This document shows positions 7,020-13,708 of a stretch of 26,833 nucleotides of DNA, piece by piece. The position numbers and the translations under genes were made by a program. The notes beneath the pieces were generated by a model that saw only the letters and a program-made list of their open reading frames with translations, made no database searches and had not been told where the DNA came from. The DNA is from Methanobacteriota archaeon. GTDB taxonomy: Archaea > Thermoplasmatota > Thermoplasmata > RBG-16-68-12. Within the stretch, counting starts at the first letter, position 1, and each line of letters begins with the position of its first letter. Location: NCBI GenBank assembly GCA_005878325.1, contig VBMR01000100.1, positions 1 to 26,833 on the forward strand, written 5' to 3'.

Positions 7020-8156
7020 TCAGCGGACTTCGTCCACGTCTGAGGTCATCTGCACGGGGCCCGTATAGACTTCCTTCCCGAGGAGGGATTTCGACTTGAC
7101 TCCCGTGATCACGAGGAGCACCCGGGCGGAATGTTCCAGCTTGTCGTCGATGGAGCAGCCCCAGATGATCCGCGCCTGGGGGTTGATCTTCTGCCCCACG
7201 ATTTCCGCGGCTCGCTCCGCTTCGGAGACGGTCAGGTCCCCGCCGCCGACGACCCGGACGAGGGCGCCGCGCGCGTGGGTGAGATCGACCTCGCCCAGGA
7301 GCGGGGATTCCAAGGCCTCGTTGATCGCGTACTCGATCCGGTCCCGCTCTTCCTCGCTCTCGCCAATCCCGATCATCGCGACGCCGCCCCCTTTCATGAT
7401 CGTCATGAGGTCCGCGTAGTCGAGGTTCACGAGGCCGGGCTTCGTGATGATCTCCGTCATGCCCTTGATCGATTGCATGAGGATCTCGTCCGCGACCTTG
7501 AACGCCGCGTTGATCGGCAAGCGGGGGACGAGCTCGAGGAGTTTGTCGTTGTAGATCACGATCGTCGTGTCGGTGAACTTTCGGAGCTTGTCCAGGCCCG
7601 CCTCCGCGTTCTCCATCCGGATGCGGCCCTCCGACTTGAAGGGCATCGTGACGACGCCCATCGTGAGGGCGCCTTCCTCCTTCGCGACCCGGGCCACGTA
7701 CTGGGCGGAGCCCGTGCCGGTCCCGCCGCCCATTCCCGCGGTGATGAACACGACGTGGGCGCCGCGGATGAAGTCCCGGATCTCCTCTTCGTTCTCGTGG
7801 GCGGCCTGCTCACCGACCTCGGGGAGGGCGCCCGCGCCCAAGCCTTTGGTCAGCCGCTTCCCGATCAGGATCTTCTTCGGCGCGTGGACAGAGAGCAGGT
7901 GTTTCGCGTCCGTGTTCACGGCGCACAGCTGGGCGCCGGAGATTCCGGCCTCGCTGCACCGATTGACTGTATTCGAGCCGCCGCCGCCGCAGCCGACGAT
8001 CTTGATCGAGACGTTGATCGACTCGACGATCTTCTCGATCTCTTCGTCGTCATTCCTCTTTTTGCCCTCGGCCTTCACGTTCTTGGCGGCCTCACGTTCT
8101 TCTTTCGCCTCAGCCTCTTGGTGTCGGGCCAAGGCTTCGTTGAGAAGCGATTTCAT
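7020..8156 (-). CDS. ftsZ: Cell division GTPase FtsZ
   Basis: A 378-residue tubulin-fold GTPase that polymerises at the division site. The glycine-rich nucleotide loop is KIVGCGGGGSNTVNR (52-66) and the tubulin signature is GGGTGTGS (143-150). GKRLTKGLGAG, TMPFKSEGRIRMENAEAG and the T7-type NLDYADL are also clear. A charged, probably disordered N-terminal extension of about 45 residues (EAEAKEEREAAKNVKAEGKK) precedes the fold. Archaea often have FtsZ1 and FtsZ2; I cannot assign the paralogue with certainty. A good TATA box lies about 55 nt upstream of the ATG and a T-rich terminator follows, so it is probably monocistronic. Confidence 0.97.
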   Translation of the reverse strand: MKSLLNEALARHQEAEAKEEREAAKNVKAEGKKRNDDEEIEKIVESINVSIKIVGCGGGGSNTVNRCSEAGISGAQLCAVNTDAKHLLSVHAPKKILIGKRLTKGLGAGALPEVGEQAAHENEEEIRDFIRGAHVVFITAGMGGGTGTGSAQYVARVAKEEGALTMGVVTMPFKSEGRIRMENAEAGLDKLRKFTDTTIVIYNDKLLELVPRLPINAAFKVADEILMQSIKGMTEIITKPGLVNLDYADLMTIMKGGGVAMIGIGESEEERDRIEYAINEALESPLLGEVDLTHARGALVRVVGGGDLTVSEAERAAEIVGQKINPQARIIWGCSIDDKLEHSARVLLVITGVKSKSLLGKEVYTGPVQMTSDVDEVR

Positions 8157-8206
8157 CGTGCCATCCCATCCCGATGGAGCGGGCGGCCGGACGCATCCCT
8201 CTCGCC

Positions 8207-8216
8207 CTATTTAAAA
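8207..8216 (-). promoter_or_regulatory. ftsZ TATA box
   Basis: Minus-strand TTTTAAATAG in an otherwise GC-rich stretch, 51-60 nt upstream of the ftsZ ATG at 8156. A start site about 25 nt downstream would leave a leader of about 30 nt. Confidence 0.6.
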
Positions 8217-8282
8217 GTAGTCATACATATGTCTGACAAATACCCCTTTGACATCCGCCACGAGGCTGCCGGCGTTTCGGCC

Positions 8283-9065
8283 TCAGACGGCCATGGCGGG
8301 TTTCGTATTCGTGTTGACGACAATCCCGCTGTTCGTTATATCGAACGGATAGACGGCCTCGTCGTGGGACGATCCTTTGTATTTCTCGACGGACACGAAT
8401 CGCTTGATCCCAGTCTCGTCCCGGAGCTTGTGGAGCCGGATTTCGCCGCGCGCGAGGAACGCCTCGGGCGGCACCTCGCCCTCCTCCGGCAGTTCGAGGA
8501 TCAGGAGCGATGTCACCTTCGACTCGGAAAGGTACCGCATGAACGATTGCGTCGTCACGGCTTCCTCGAACTCCCGCATGCAGAAGTACTTGAGCGCGGT
8601 CATCGAATCAATCACGACGCGTTGATATCCCTTCTTCTGGAGCAAGGTCTTCAGAAGCTGCTGCAACGAATGGACCGTGACTTCCTTGCTCTCGAAATCC
8701 GGCGTCTTCCGGATCCGTTCGCCGAGGGCCCGCATCTTCGTGGGCTCTTCCTCGGTCGAAATCTCGAGGATCGGCGTCGGTTCGAACCGCCGGATGTCCG
8801 AGTTCGCATCCAGGACGTCGAGGTCGTCCAGGTTCCAGCGGAACGCGCGCATGTTGATCTTCAGCTCGTTCGGGGGCTCCTCCAGCGCGACGAAGAGGCA
8901 TCGCTCCCCGCCCTCGAGACCGTCGCGGAGGAACTGGACGGACAGGATCGTCTTGCCCGCGCCTGGAGGTCCTGACACGATGTATGGCCGGCCCGGAACG
9001 AAGCCGCCATGCAGCATCTTGTCCATCCCCGGGATGCCCGTCCCGATCTTCGTGCCGGACATCAT
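8283..9065 (-). CDS. KaiC-like RecA-fold ATPase, intact single-domain paralogue
   Basis: A 260-residue KaiC-domain (RadA/GvpD-like) ATPase. It begins with GIPGMDKMLHGGFVPGRPY. Walker A is GPPGAGKT (32-39), a paired acidic site sits in LEEPP (61-65), and Walker B VVIDSMTALKYF starts at about 150. LARGEIRLHKLRD and FVSVEKYKGSSHDE follow, matching the end of KaiC domains. Archaeal single-domain KaiC proteins are usually regulatory or signalling ATPases, for example around motility or two-component systems; the substrate here is unknown. Its ATG overlaps the stop of the upstream broken paralogue as ATGA, so both were one operon. No signalling kinase is adjacent. Confidence 0.88.
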   Translation of the reverse strand: MMSGTKIGTGIPGMDKMLHGGFVPGRPYIVSGPPGAGKTILSVQFLRDGLEGGERCLFVALEEPPNELKINMRAFRWNLDDLDVLDANSDIRRFEPTPILEISTEEEPTKMRALGERIRKTPDFESKEVTVHSLQQLLKTLLQKKGYQRVVIDSMTALKYFCMREFEEAVTTQSFMRYLSESKVTSLLILELPEEGEVPPEAFLARGEIRLHKLRDETGIKRFVSVEKYKGSSHDEAVYPFDITNSGIVVNTNTKPAMAV

Positions 9066-9996
9066 CGGATGACCCCCGGCGGCCGCGGTGGAGCCGCGAC
9101 GGGCGGCGGAGGAGGTGCCTCCGCGATCCGCTCCTTCAGTTCGGAATCGCAGGCGAGCGCGAGCTTCATCGCCTTCTGGTAGTTCCGCCGCTGGAAGGCG
9201 AGCATCGCGCGAGACAGAGAGACCTCCACATCCCGGACCGGTACCTGGCGTCGATGGGCCTCCTCGATTTCCCGCATGACGGCCTTGATCACGTTCGAGA
9301 CCTCGTCGATCAAACGGCTCTCGAGCAAGGACTCTCCGGACTTCCCTCCCGCGGACGAACCGCGGATCGAGGCGGGAGTCTCGAGGGCCACGGTCATCCC
9401 CTTCGATCCGATCGTCACCGTCCGCATCTTGTCGTCGAAGGACGAGCCCCGGAACTTCTCGATCGAGACCGCCCGCCGGATGGAACTCCCGTCAATCCAC
9501 TTGTGGAGGCGGACCTCCCCGCGCGCGAGGAAGAACTCCGTCTCGAGGATCTTGCGATCCAGTCGCTCGGAGACGATAGGAACTCCTGCTTGATCATCTT
9601 CTGGACGCTGTGCACGGTCACTTCGAGGGCCCGGACCTGGGACGATTGTCGGATGTCCGTCACGTCCTCCATGTCCCGGACGTCGAGGGACGTGCCGACG
9701 TCGATGACGGACCGCGACCGCTTGTGCGCTCGGACGTCCGGCGTCGCGTCAAGGATCTTGAGGCGGTCGAGGCTCCACCCGAAGGTGGCGATGTTCGACT
9801 TCACCTCGATGGGCGGCTCGTCCAGGGTCACGAGCAGGCATGGCTCCTGCAGCCGCAGCCCTTCGAGCAGGAACTGTGCCGCGAGGACGGTCTTGCCGGC
9901 CCCCGTGGGGCCAGAGACCACATACGGCCGGGCGGGCAGGAGGCCGCCCATGAGCATCGTGTCGAGCCCCGCGACGCCCGTTTTCACTCGATCCAT
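9062..9996 (-). pseudogene. KaiC-like ATPase paralogue, disrupted by an internal deletion and frame change
   Basis: The N-terminal part starts at ATG 9996: VAGLDTMLMGGLLPARPY, Walker A GPTGAGKT, LDEPP, ending near TVHSVQKMIKQE. It aligns with the intact neighbour (8283-9065). At about 9578-9583 the homology jumps to another frame: PIVSERLDRKILETEFFLARGE, then VRLHKW and VSIEKFRGSSFDDK. This frame runs to 9062. Compared with the neighbour about 45-50 codons are absent, including Walker B (VVID). Beyond the KaiC domain the second frame encodes about 95 further residues, helical and then proline-rich (APPPPPVAAPPRPP). As read, the ATPase cannot be made intact. A true pseudogene and an assembly deletion are both possible. 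The downstream frame from an internal Met (9427) would give only a 121-residue tail. Confidence 0.75.
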
Positions 9997-10035
9997 CGAA
10001 AGTCCGCCGAGCGCCAGACCACCCGGCCCATCGAG

Positions 10036-10043
10036 GATAAACG
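10036..10043 (-). promoter_or_regulatory. TATA-like element before the KaiC-like operon
   Basis: Minus-strand CGTTTATC, centred about 43 nt upstream of the ATG at 9996 and implying a leader of 15-20 nt. A 12-bp perfect palindrome (ATCGGATCCGAT, 10104-10115) lies further upstream, between this element and the tRNA gene; its role is unknown. Confidence 0.4.
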
Positions 10044-10153
10044 TTGCGACGTGAGAATCAGACGGCGTGCATCCGAGGGCGGCGAGGCCCCCGCTCCGAT
10101 CGAATCGGATCCGATGGGACCGCCCGGGCCCGAGTCCGATAGCGGGGGATGGA

Positions 10154-10186
10154 AGTTCAGAGCCGCAGGGAGGTCCTGCCTGCCCT
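10154..10186 (-). other. tRNA-iMet intron 2 (33 nt, T loop, position 59/60)
   Basis: The central helix TTCA (T-loop exon) pairs with TGAA (intron). The bulges are AA|A and CT|T. The outer helix is the five-pair T stem GATGG/CCATC. The inner helix GGGC/GCTC is extended by GCAGG/CCTGC. Excision restores a TTCAAAT T loop. T-loop introns are non-canonical and are best known from Thermoproteales. Confidence 0.88.
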
Positions 10187-10208
10187 TTTGAACCATCGAT
10201 CTCCGGGT

Positions 10209-10237
10209 GTCTCACCGGGGACCTGGGAGTCCCGGGG
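10209..10237 (-). other. tRNA-iMet intron 1 (29 nt, canonical position 37/38)
   Basis: The junction forms a complete bulge-helix-bulge. The central 4-bp helix is CTCA (exon loop) with TGAG (intron), flanked by 3-nt bulges TA|C and AC|A. The outer helix is the anticodon stem GGG/CCC. The inner intron hairpin pairs CCCGGGAC with GTCCCCGG, with one C-C mismatch, around the loop TCCCAG. This is the substrate geometry of the archaeal splicing endonuclease. Confidence 0.92.
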
Positions 10238-10337
10238 TATGAGCCCGACGGGATATCCTGGCTACCCCACCCCGCTATGCTGTTGCATCGAGCGCGGGCC
10301 CGCGACGGCGGTCGGCCGTCCGCATTGGACCGTGCGG

Positions 10338-10345
10338 GATAAACC
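10338..10345 (-). promoter_or_regulatory. Candidate tRNA promoter (TATA-like)
   Basis: Minus-strand GGTTTATC, 62-69 nt upstream of the first tRNA base. It is the only AT-rich element between the tRNA and the SCP2 gene and would leave a leader of about 40 nt to be removed by RNase P. Confidence 0.35.
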
Positions 10346-10361
10346 TATCGCGGCGCGGAGC

Positions 10362-10691
10362 TCAGAAGAATTTTCGGAAGCGGGCGAGGTCCTCGAGGCT
10401 CCCTTTCAATCGGATCTTTCCGGTCGCATACGCCTTGAACGGTCCGATCTCCCGCCGGATCAGGGCCGTCAGGGTTGCCGGATCCGTCGAGATGGTGATA
10501 TCCGCCGGGTCGGTCCTGCCATCGAGGAGGCCGGCGACGTGCGCGTCCTTCAAGGTGAAGTGGTACGCCTGTCCGTCCCTCAGCTCGATCAGGACGGTCT
10601 TCGTCAGGCCCTCCAGTTCGGCCCGTAGGGCCGGGTCGGAGGCCGCCTTGGAGTTGAATTTCCGGATGAGATCCTCGAGCATCTCCCTCAT
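10362..10691 (-). CDS. SCP2 sterol-carrier-like domain protein
   Basis: A 109-residue stand-alone SCP2 domain. Family cues are a helical start (MREMLEDLIRKFNSKA), the strand pair TVLIELRDGQAYHFTLKDAHV, DITISTDPATLTALIRREIGP, and KAYATGKIRLKGSLEDLARF, the typical end of SCP2 domains. SCP2 proteins bind lipids or acyl-CoA in a hydrophobic tunnel; no archaeal ligand is established. The ATG at 10691 overlaps the rnhB stop as ATGA. The fatty-acyl-CoA-type enzymes at the other end of the window are not linked to it. Family assignment is good; function is open. Confidence 0.82.
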   Translation of the reverse strand: MREMLEDLIRKFNSKAASDPALRAELEGLTKTVLIELRDGQAYHFTLKDAHVAGLLDGRTDPADITISTDPATLTALIRREIGPFKAYATGKIRLKGSLEDLARFRKFF

Positions 10692-11344
10692 CGGGTTCCC
10701 CCGCCGAACTCATCGAGCTTGCGGCTCTTGGCCCCCGCGAGGAGCCGTCGCGCGGTGTCCCAGGACGCCCGCGTGTGGGGTGGGAGCGACCCCTTCTCTC
10801 GGATCCACTGTTCCAGGAATCCGATCGTGTCGGCGTCCGATGCGTATCCGGAGCCGACGAGCATGCCGATTTCCCGTTCGATCGCTCGCATCTCGCGGTC
10901 CCGGCAGACCTTCGCGAGAATCGAGGCCGCGCTGACGACGGGGAACAATTCGTCCGCGTTGTGCTGGGAAACAATCTCGACGTCGAAGCGGAGTTCCCTC
11001 CGGACGCACCGCTTGAACTCTATCTCATCGACGTCCGCGGCGTCCACGTAGGCCGTCTCCGGGTGCAACCTCTCGATCACCTGCGCGAAGAGCTTCGCCT
11101 CGAAGTCGTTCAGGGACATTTCCGCGCGCATCACGTCGATCCGTTCCGCCGGAATCACGACGACCTCGTACTTCGACAGCTTCTCAATCTCGGGCGCGAG
11201 GGCCTCTCGTCGTTCCGGCGAGAGCTTTTTCGAATCCCGCACGTTCAGTTGCCGCAAGGGAACGTCGGATTCCACGCCGACCCCTGCGACGACGAGCGGG
11301 CCGATGACGGGCCCGCGCCCCGCCTCATCGACGCCGACGATCAC
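10688..11344 (-). CDS. rnhB: Ribonuclease HII
   Basis: A 218-residue type 2 RNase H that cuts the RNA strand of RNA/DNA hybrids, including single ribonucleotides embedded in DNA. The start IVGVDEAGRGPVIGPLVV contains the catalytic Asp-Glu pair. DSKKL follows near residue 38. YVDAADVDE and the C-terminal SAASILAKVCRDREM carry the other conserved residues. It starts at GTG 11344, 3 nt after the amidohydrolase stop, with GAGGCG just upstream. Length is normal for archaeal RNase HII. The operon order amidohydrolase - rnhB - SCP2 gives no obvious functional theme. Confidence 0.96.
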   Translation of the reverse strand: MIVGVDEAGRGPVIGPLVVAGVGVESDVPLRQLNVRDSKKLSPERREALAPEIEKLSKYEVVVIPAERIDVMRAEMSLNDFEAKLFAQVIERLHPETAYVDAADVDEIEFKRCVRRELRFDVEIVSQHNADELFPVVSAASILAKVCRDREMRAIEREIGMLVGSGYASDADTIGFLEQWIREKGSLPPHTRASWDTARRLLAGAKSRKLDEFGGGTR

Positions 11345-11347
11345 GGG

Positions 11348-12634
11348 TCACGCCTCAAAGAGCTCTCGGGCCGTCTCCTGGGCCCGCGCGACGACATCCG
11401 CCTCATCGACGGTCCGCAGGACGCGGTCGGCCATGAGGACCTGGCCGTCGACGATCGTCGCGCGCACATCGCTCCCCCGGCAGCTGTAGACGAGATGGCT
11501 GATGACGTTTTCCGGATAAAAAGGAGTCGTGTGGACGCCTCGCATCGAGACGACCGCAAGGTCCGCGCGCTTGCCGACCTCGATGGATCCGATCTCCCCC
11601 TCCATCTCCAAGGCGCGCGCGCCGGCAATCGTCGCGAGGTCCAGGACCGTTTGGGCGGGCATCACGGCCGCATCCCAACGCGACGACTTGTGCAGGAGGG
11701 CGGCGACCTTCATGTCCGAGAGGAGGTCCATCGTATTGTTCGAGATCGGAGAATCCGTGCCCAAGCCGACGACGACGCCCTCCTGGAGCATCTCGGGAAC
11801 CGGGGCGACCCCGCCGCTCGCGAGCTTCATGTTCGATACGGGACAATGGGCCACGCTCACGCGGTGACGGGCAAGCATTCGGATCTCATTGATCGTCACC
11901 CACACGCCGTGTGCCGCCGTGAGCCGCGGACCCAGGAGGTCGAGTTTCTCGAGCCACTCGATTGGCCGGAGCCCTGTCGCTTTTCGGTGCGCCTCCACCT
12001 CGCCCCGCGTCTCGGACAGGTGCATGTGCATCCGCACGCCGCGCCGGTCGGCAATCTCCCGCGCGCGGAGGCAGGTCTCCTCCGAGGCCGCATACACACC
12101 CTGCACGCCGACGGAGGGCGTGATGAGTCGGTCCTCCGAGTGCTTCCCGATGAAGGCGTCCGCGTTCTTCAGCGGGTTCCCGTGTTGCGTCGTCAGGGAC
12201 TCATCGAGCGTCACCCACGAAAGGAAGCCGCGGATCCCCGATTCGCGGACGGCGCGGGACACCTCGTCCTCCCAGTAGAAAAGATCGTGGAAGCTCGTCG
12301 TCCCGGAGCGGATCATCTCGACGCACCCTAGGAGCGCGCCCACCTGGACGTCGCGGCGCGTGAATTTCGTGTCCATCGCGGCGGCTTTCGGGAGCATCGC
12401 CTCGAGCGGCACGTCGTCCGCGAAGCCGCGGAGCAGTGTGTTCGGAACGTGGTTGTGCAGGTTGATGAATCCCGGCACGATCACGCATCCGGTGCAGTCG
12501 AGGACCTCGTCCGCAGAGCGATCCGTCGCGCCGACGGCGGCGATCCGGTCACCCTCGATGCGTACATCCCCCGCGAAGGCTCGTCGCGCCGAATCCTGCG
12601 TGACGACATAGCCCCCTCGGAGGAGGACGGACAT
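11348..12634 (-). CDS. MTA/SAH-deaminase-type amidohydrolase
   Basis: A 428-residue metal-dependent TIM-barrel hydrolase of the 5-methylthioadenosine/S-adenosylhomocysteine deaminase and chlorohydrolase group. Metal and catalytic motifs are visible: GFINLHNHVPNTLLRG (about 54-69), MHMHLSET, AHGVWV, VAHCPVSNMKLASG and GTDSPISNN. The last differs from the usual GTDGAASNN. A composite beta-sandwich formed by both termini ends with GKRADLAVV and VDGQVLMADR. Known relatives deaminate adenosine derivatives from SAM metabolism. Ligand specificity cannot be decided from sequence, so I give no symbol. It heads an operon with rnhB and shares a short divergent intergenic region with the alkyltransferase/EndoV gene. 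Confidence 0.85.
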   Translation of the reverse strand: MSVLLRGGYVVTQDSARRAFAGDVRIEGDRIAAVGATDRSADEVLDCTGCVIVPGFINLHNHVPNTLLRGFADDVPLEAMLPKAAAMDTKFTRRDVQVGALLGCVEMIRSGTTSFHDLFYWEDEVSRAVRESGIRGFLSWVTLDESLTTQHGNPLKNADAFIGKHSEDRLITPSVGVQGVYAASEETCLRAREIADRRGVRMHMHLSETRGEVEAHRKATGLRPIEWLEKLDLLGPRLTAAHGVWVTINEIRMLARHRVSVAHCPVSNMKLASGGVAPVPEMLQEGVVVGLGTDSPISNNTMDLLSDMKVAALLHKSSRWDAAVMPAQTVLDLATIAGARALEMEGEIGSIEVGKRADLAVVSMRGVHTTPFYPENVISHLVYSCRGSDVRATIVDGQVLMADRVLRTVDEADVVARAQETARELFEA

Positions 12635-12696
12635 GGAGGCCGGTCGATGGGACCTTCCGTAGAAAGGTTTTGCGGGCTCGCGGCGTTACGCGTCCC

Positions 12697-12885
12697 GTGA
12701 ACACGGACTTCCGGCGGGCACTCCAACAGTGTCTCGATCGAATCCCTCCAGGTCGCGTCGCGACGTGCGGTGCAATCGCTCGCGCCCTCGGCGATGTCCG
12801 GGCCTCCCGAGCCGTCGCCGCGTGGATCGTGGAGTGTGGGGTTCCTCGAGCGGTTGCGGGAGGAGCAGAACCGCCTCGTGGCTGA
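12697..12885 (+). pseudogene. Alkyltransferase-like (AGT/MGMT) N-terminal segment, out of frame with endonuclease V
   Basis: A reading from GTG 12697 gives VNTDFRRALQQCLDRIPPGR, then VATCGAIARALGDVRASRAVAAW. This is the winged-helix DNA-binding part of O6-alkylguanine-DNA alkyltransferases (F..AL..IPPGRVATYG.IARALG...ARAV). The methyl-acceptor PCHRV motif that should follow is missing. Around 12830-12845 the conserved reading passes to the endonuclease V frame (+1), and this frame ends at 12885 after unrelated residues. Bifunctional AGT-endonuclease V proteins are known from Thermoplasmatales. This looks like such a fusion damaged by a deletion and frameshift, or a sequencing error. Confidence 0.55.
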
Positions 12886-13498
12886 TGTCCGTGAGGAGGA
12901 TGACGATCGACCGATCAAATGGATCGTAGGGGTGGATGTGTCGTATCATGGCGATCAAATGTATGCGGCCGCGGTCTCCATGGACAAGTCGGATCTCGAG
13001 CCCGTCTCGGTCGCGACGATCCACGGCCCCGTCGGGTTTCCCTACATTCCTACGTATCTAGCATACCGCGAGTTCCCGGGGATTGAAGCGGCCGTGTCTC
13101 GACTGCCCGATCGTCCCGACCTTCTCATGATCGACGGGCACGGCCGACTTCATCCGACCCTCTTTGGAATTGCCTGTCATGTCGGCGTGCGGTTGGACAT
13201 CCCCACCATCGGAATCGCGAAGCACCTGCTCGCGGGGCGGTTGGAACGGTCCCCTGCGGGACAAGGCTCCGCGAGGCCCGTGTCGATCCAAGGCCGTGTT
13301 CAAGGGTATGCGTGGATTCCTCCCGGTCGGTCCCGTCCGATCTTCGTTTCCGTCGGCCACCGGATCTCCCTCGAGACCGCGGCGAAAATCGTTCGCGAGA
13401 CGACGCGACAGGGATACCCCGAACCTCTGCGTGTCGCGGATCGGATCTCGAGGGCTTTGACTAAGGGTGAAAAACGGAAAAAGGGTGTGGCGCGATGA
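12770..13498 (+). CDS. nfi: Endonuclease V (deoxyinosine-specific)
   Basis: The recognisable domain begins at VGFLERLREEQNRL (GTG 12836) and is complete from there. IVGVDVSYHG has the first catalytic Asp, GFPYIPTYLAYREFP the Glu and the PYIP wedge, LMIDGHGRLHP a second Asp, and IPTIGIAKHLL the Lys. Endonuclease V nicks DNA (or RNA) one base 3' of inosine. The 22 residues before VGFLE, read from ATG 12770, overlap an alkyltransferase-like segment in another frame and are probably not translated this way. The true start may be 12836, or 12697 with a frame change. The C-terminus is lysine-rich (KGEKRKKG). A T-rich run 50-80 nt after the stop could end transcription. Confidence 0.9.
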   Translation: MQSLAPSAMSGPPEPSPRGSWSVGFLERLREEQNRLVADVREEDDDRPIKWIVGVDVSYHGDQMYAAAVSMDKSDLEPVSVATIHGPVGFPYIPTYLAYREFPGIEAAVSRLPDRPDLLMIDGHGRLHPTLFGIACHVGVRLDIPTIGIAKHLLAGRLERSPAGQGSARPVSIQGRVQGYAWIPPGRSRPIFVSVGHRISLETAAKIVRETTRQGYPEPLRVADRISRALTKGEKRKKGVAR

Positions 13499-13544
13499 AC
13501 CGCGAATGACAGGCTCACCGCCATGGCTGGTCGGGCAAGCGAAC

Positions 13545-13583
13545 TTATCGCTTCTTTTTCTTGCCCTTCTTTTTCTTGGCCAC
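13545..13583 (-). CDS. Possible 12-residue lysine-rich micropeptide
   Basis: A GTG-initiated minus-strand frame encodes (M)AKKKKGKKKKR and ends in TAA. It has a complete expression setting: GGGAGG (13587-13592) 3 nt before the GTG, and TTTTAAAA (13616-13623) at a spacing that puts the transcript start just before that site. The peptide resembles very small basic ribosomal proteins in composition only, and I cannot assign a family. The alternative is that the plus-strand T-runs are simply the terminator of endonuclease V and the codons are incidental. Confidence 0.35.
   Translation of the reverse strand: MAKKKKGKKKKR
13550..13578 (+). terminator. T-rich terminator candidate after endonuclease V
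   Basis: Plus strand shows CTTCTTTTTCTT twice, separated by GCCC, starting about 50 nt after the EndoV stop. Archaeal RNA polymerase terminates at such oligo-T tracts without a hairpin. The same bases are the lysine codons of the minus-strand micropeptide candidate. Confidence 0.45.
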
Positions 13584-13615
13584 GTTCCTCCCTATCCCTG
13601 TAATGGTATCAGGGG

Positions 13616-13623
13616 TTTTAAAA
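13616..13623 (-). promoter_or_regulatory. TATA box pointing at the micropeptide
   Basis: TTTTAAAA, centred 36 nt upstream of the GTG at 13583. It stands in the 210-nt gap between endonuclease V and panE, where no other minus-strand gene could use it. Confidence 0.45.
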
Positions 13624-13655
13624 GTAGCGAAACCTCACTTTTCGCATCGCATCAA

Positions 13656-13665
13656 TTATATAAAA
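13656..13665 (+). promoter_or_regulatory. panE TATA box
   Basis: TTATATAAAA in a GC-poor stretch, 44-53 nt upstream of the panE ATG. A start about 26 nt downstream leaves a leader of about 20 nt. Confidence 0.6.
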
Positions 13666-13708
13666 TTCGGGGAATGAGTAGAACACCGAAACCGTTTTTT
13701 GTACGACG

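Larger units (their letters stand above)
10140..10276 (-). tRNA. Initiator tRNA-Met (CAT) with two introns
   Basis: Exons are 10276-10238, 10208-10187 and 10153-10140, giving a 75-nt mature tRNA; CCA is not encoded. The acceptor stem is AGCGGGG / CCCCGCT with discriminator A. The A1:U72 pair and the GGG/CCC base pairs at 29-31/39-41 are marks of the archaeal initiator. The anticodon CAT is at 10241-10239. The variable loop is AGATC and the T stem is GATGG / CCATC. Removing both introns gives anticodon loop CTCATAA and T loop TTCAAAT, both canonical. The gene stands alone between the KaiC operon and the SCP2 gene. No bacterial-type features are seen. Confidence 0.93.

Noticed and set aside
4821..7043. 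A 740-codon open plus-strand frame across rrp4, sdo1, psmA and rnp2
   Set aside because: Its composition is Arg/Asp/Leu-rich and it is antisense to four genes with clear families; GC-rich antisense frames stay open by codon bias.
7131..8975. A 614-codon open plus-strand frame over ftsZ and the KaiC-like gene
   Set aside because: It is a shadow of two well-supported minus-strand genes and contains an AT-rich promoter region.
9997..10215. N-terminal extension of the broken KaiC-like gene
   Set aside because: It would run into the tRNA gene, lacks family similarity and crosses the likely TATA element.
10775..12331. A 518-codon plus-strand frame
   Set aside because: It is antisense to rnhB and the amidohydrolase, with no recognisable motif.
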